Assembly: GCA_945863605.1 (NCBI GenBank)
Contig: CAMAZP010000012.1
Span: 1-64,000, forward strand
Direction of reading: 5' to 3'
DNA: 64,000 nucleotides
Source: Chitinophaga pinensis
GTDB taxonomy: Bacteria; Bacteroidota; Bacteroidia; Flavobacteriales_D; Crocinitomicaceae
Part shown: positions 63,889 to 64,000 of the stretch, one piece after another
Layout: every line of letters begins with the position of its first letter
Position numbering within the stretch: the stretch's first letter is position 1
Notes under the pieces: model-generated
Databases searched by the model: none
The model's input: only the letters and a program-made list of their open reading frames with translations
Told to the model about the DNA's origin: nothing
Translations under genes and position numbers: made by a program

Positions 63889-64000
63889 GAATTTTTAATT
63901 CTGAATCGCTTTATTGTTTTTTGTTCATTAGTTTGAATACCAAAAAAATATTCTCCATCTGGGATTGAATTACTATCAAATCGAACAATATGCCCCCCTT
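63885..64000 (-). CDS. C-terminal end of a T9SS type A cargo protein (5' part beyond the window)
   Basis: On the minus strand an open frame enters at 64000 and ends at TAG (63887-63885). The visible residues read VRFDSNSIPDGEYFFGI and finish with KRFRIKNS, the closing strands of a type A sorting domain. The gene starts outside the window; its passenger domain is not visible. Its stop shares bases with the stop of the convergent barrel gene. Confidence 0.75.
   Translation of the reverse strand, partial: GGHIVRFDSNSIPDGEYFFGIQTNEQKTIKRFRIKNS

Overview
The window is AT-rich (about one third G+C by eye) and codes densely on both strands. It comes from a Bacteroidota chromosome, most likely a flavobacterium (order Flavobacteriales, perhaps near Crocinitomicaceae; the family-level call is inference). 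The supporting markers are a full-length SprA, a PorP/SprF protein, six proteins ending in type IX secretion (T9SS) sorting domains, alternative complex III (ActA-F) joined to a cytochrome c oxidase, a long IspG, an IPExxxVDY-family protein next to pyruvate kinase, TAnnTTTG-type -7 boxes and a near absence of Shine-Dalgarno sequences. I see no tRNA, rRNA, insertion sequence, prophage or CRISPR array.

Layout. 1-8109: the end of a T9SS cargo gene, a cyanophycin-synthetase-like ligase, a YHYH-domain secreted protein, a candidate small structured RNA on the minus strand, malic enzyme and ruvA. 8117-18888: the T9SS translocon gene sprA, a small acetyltransferase and a large FG-GAP/SprB-repeat cargo protein. 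19240-22217: a tightly overlapping five-gene operon of ECF sigma factor, short membrane protein, Metal_resist/CpxP-like protein, MbnP-like protein and MbnH/MauG-like di-heme enzyme, read here as a metal (probably copper) responsive system. 22275-30844: gamma-carbonic anhydrase, ispG, nrdB-nrdA with a tandem repeat across the nrdA stop codon, comF and an FAD oxidoreductase. 30893-33216: a DUF3050 haem-oxygenase-fold protein, a kinase-like gene with an apparent frameshift near its start, and a SPOR protein.

33481-45123 is the respiratory operon actABCDEF-ctaC-ctaD, which takes electrons from quinol through complex III to cytochrome c and oxygen; it ends in a strong terminator. 45278-58125 is a surface-protein locus: two T9SS type B cargo proteins, the second 2449 residues long, flank a PorP/SprF protein and a PorE-like OmpA protein. 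The two cargo proteins share a related N-terminal domain. 58386-63028 (minus strand) holds the IPExxxVDY gene, pyk, purH and mreB; mreB has an unusually strong Shine-Dalgarno sequence. The window ends with an outer-membrane barrel gene whose stop codon overlaps that of a convergent T9SS cargo gene running off the edge.

The items most worth following are the ECF-MbnP-MbnH operon, the putative 6S-like RNA at about 3269-3407, the DUF3050/kinase-like pair, the paired type B cargo locus, and the 69-bp repeat at the end of nrdA.
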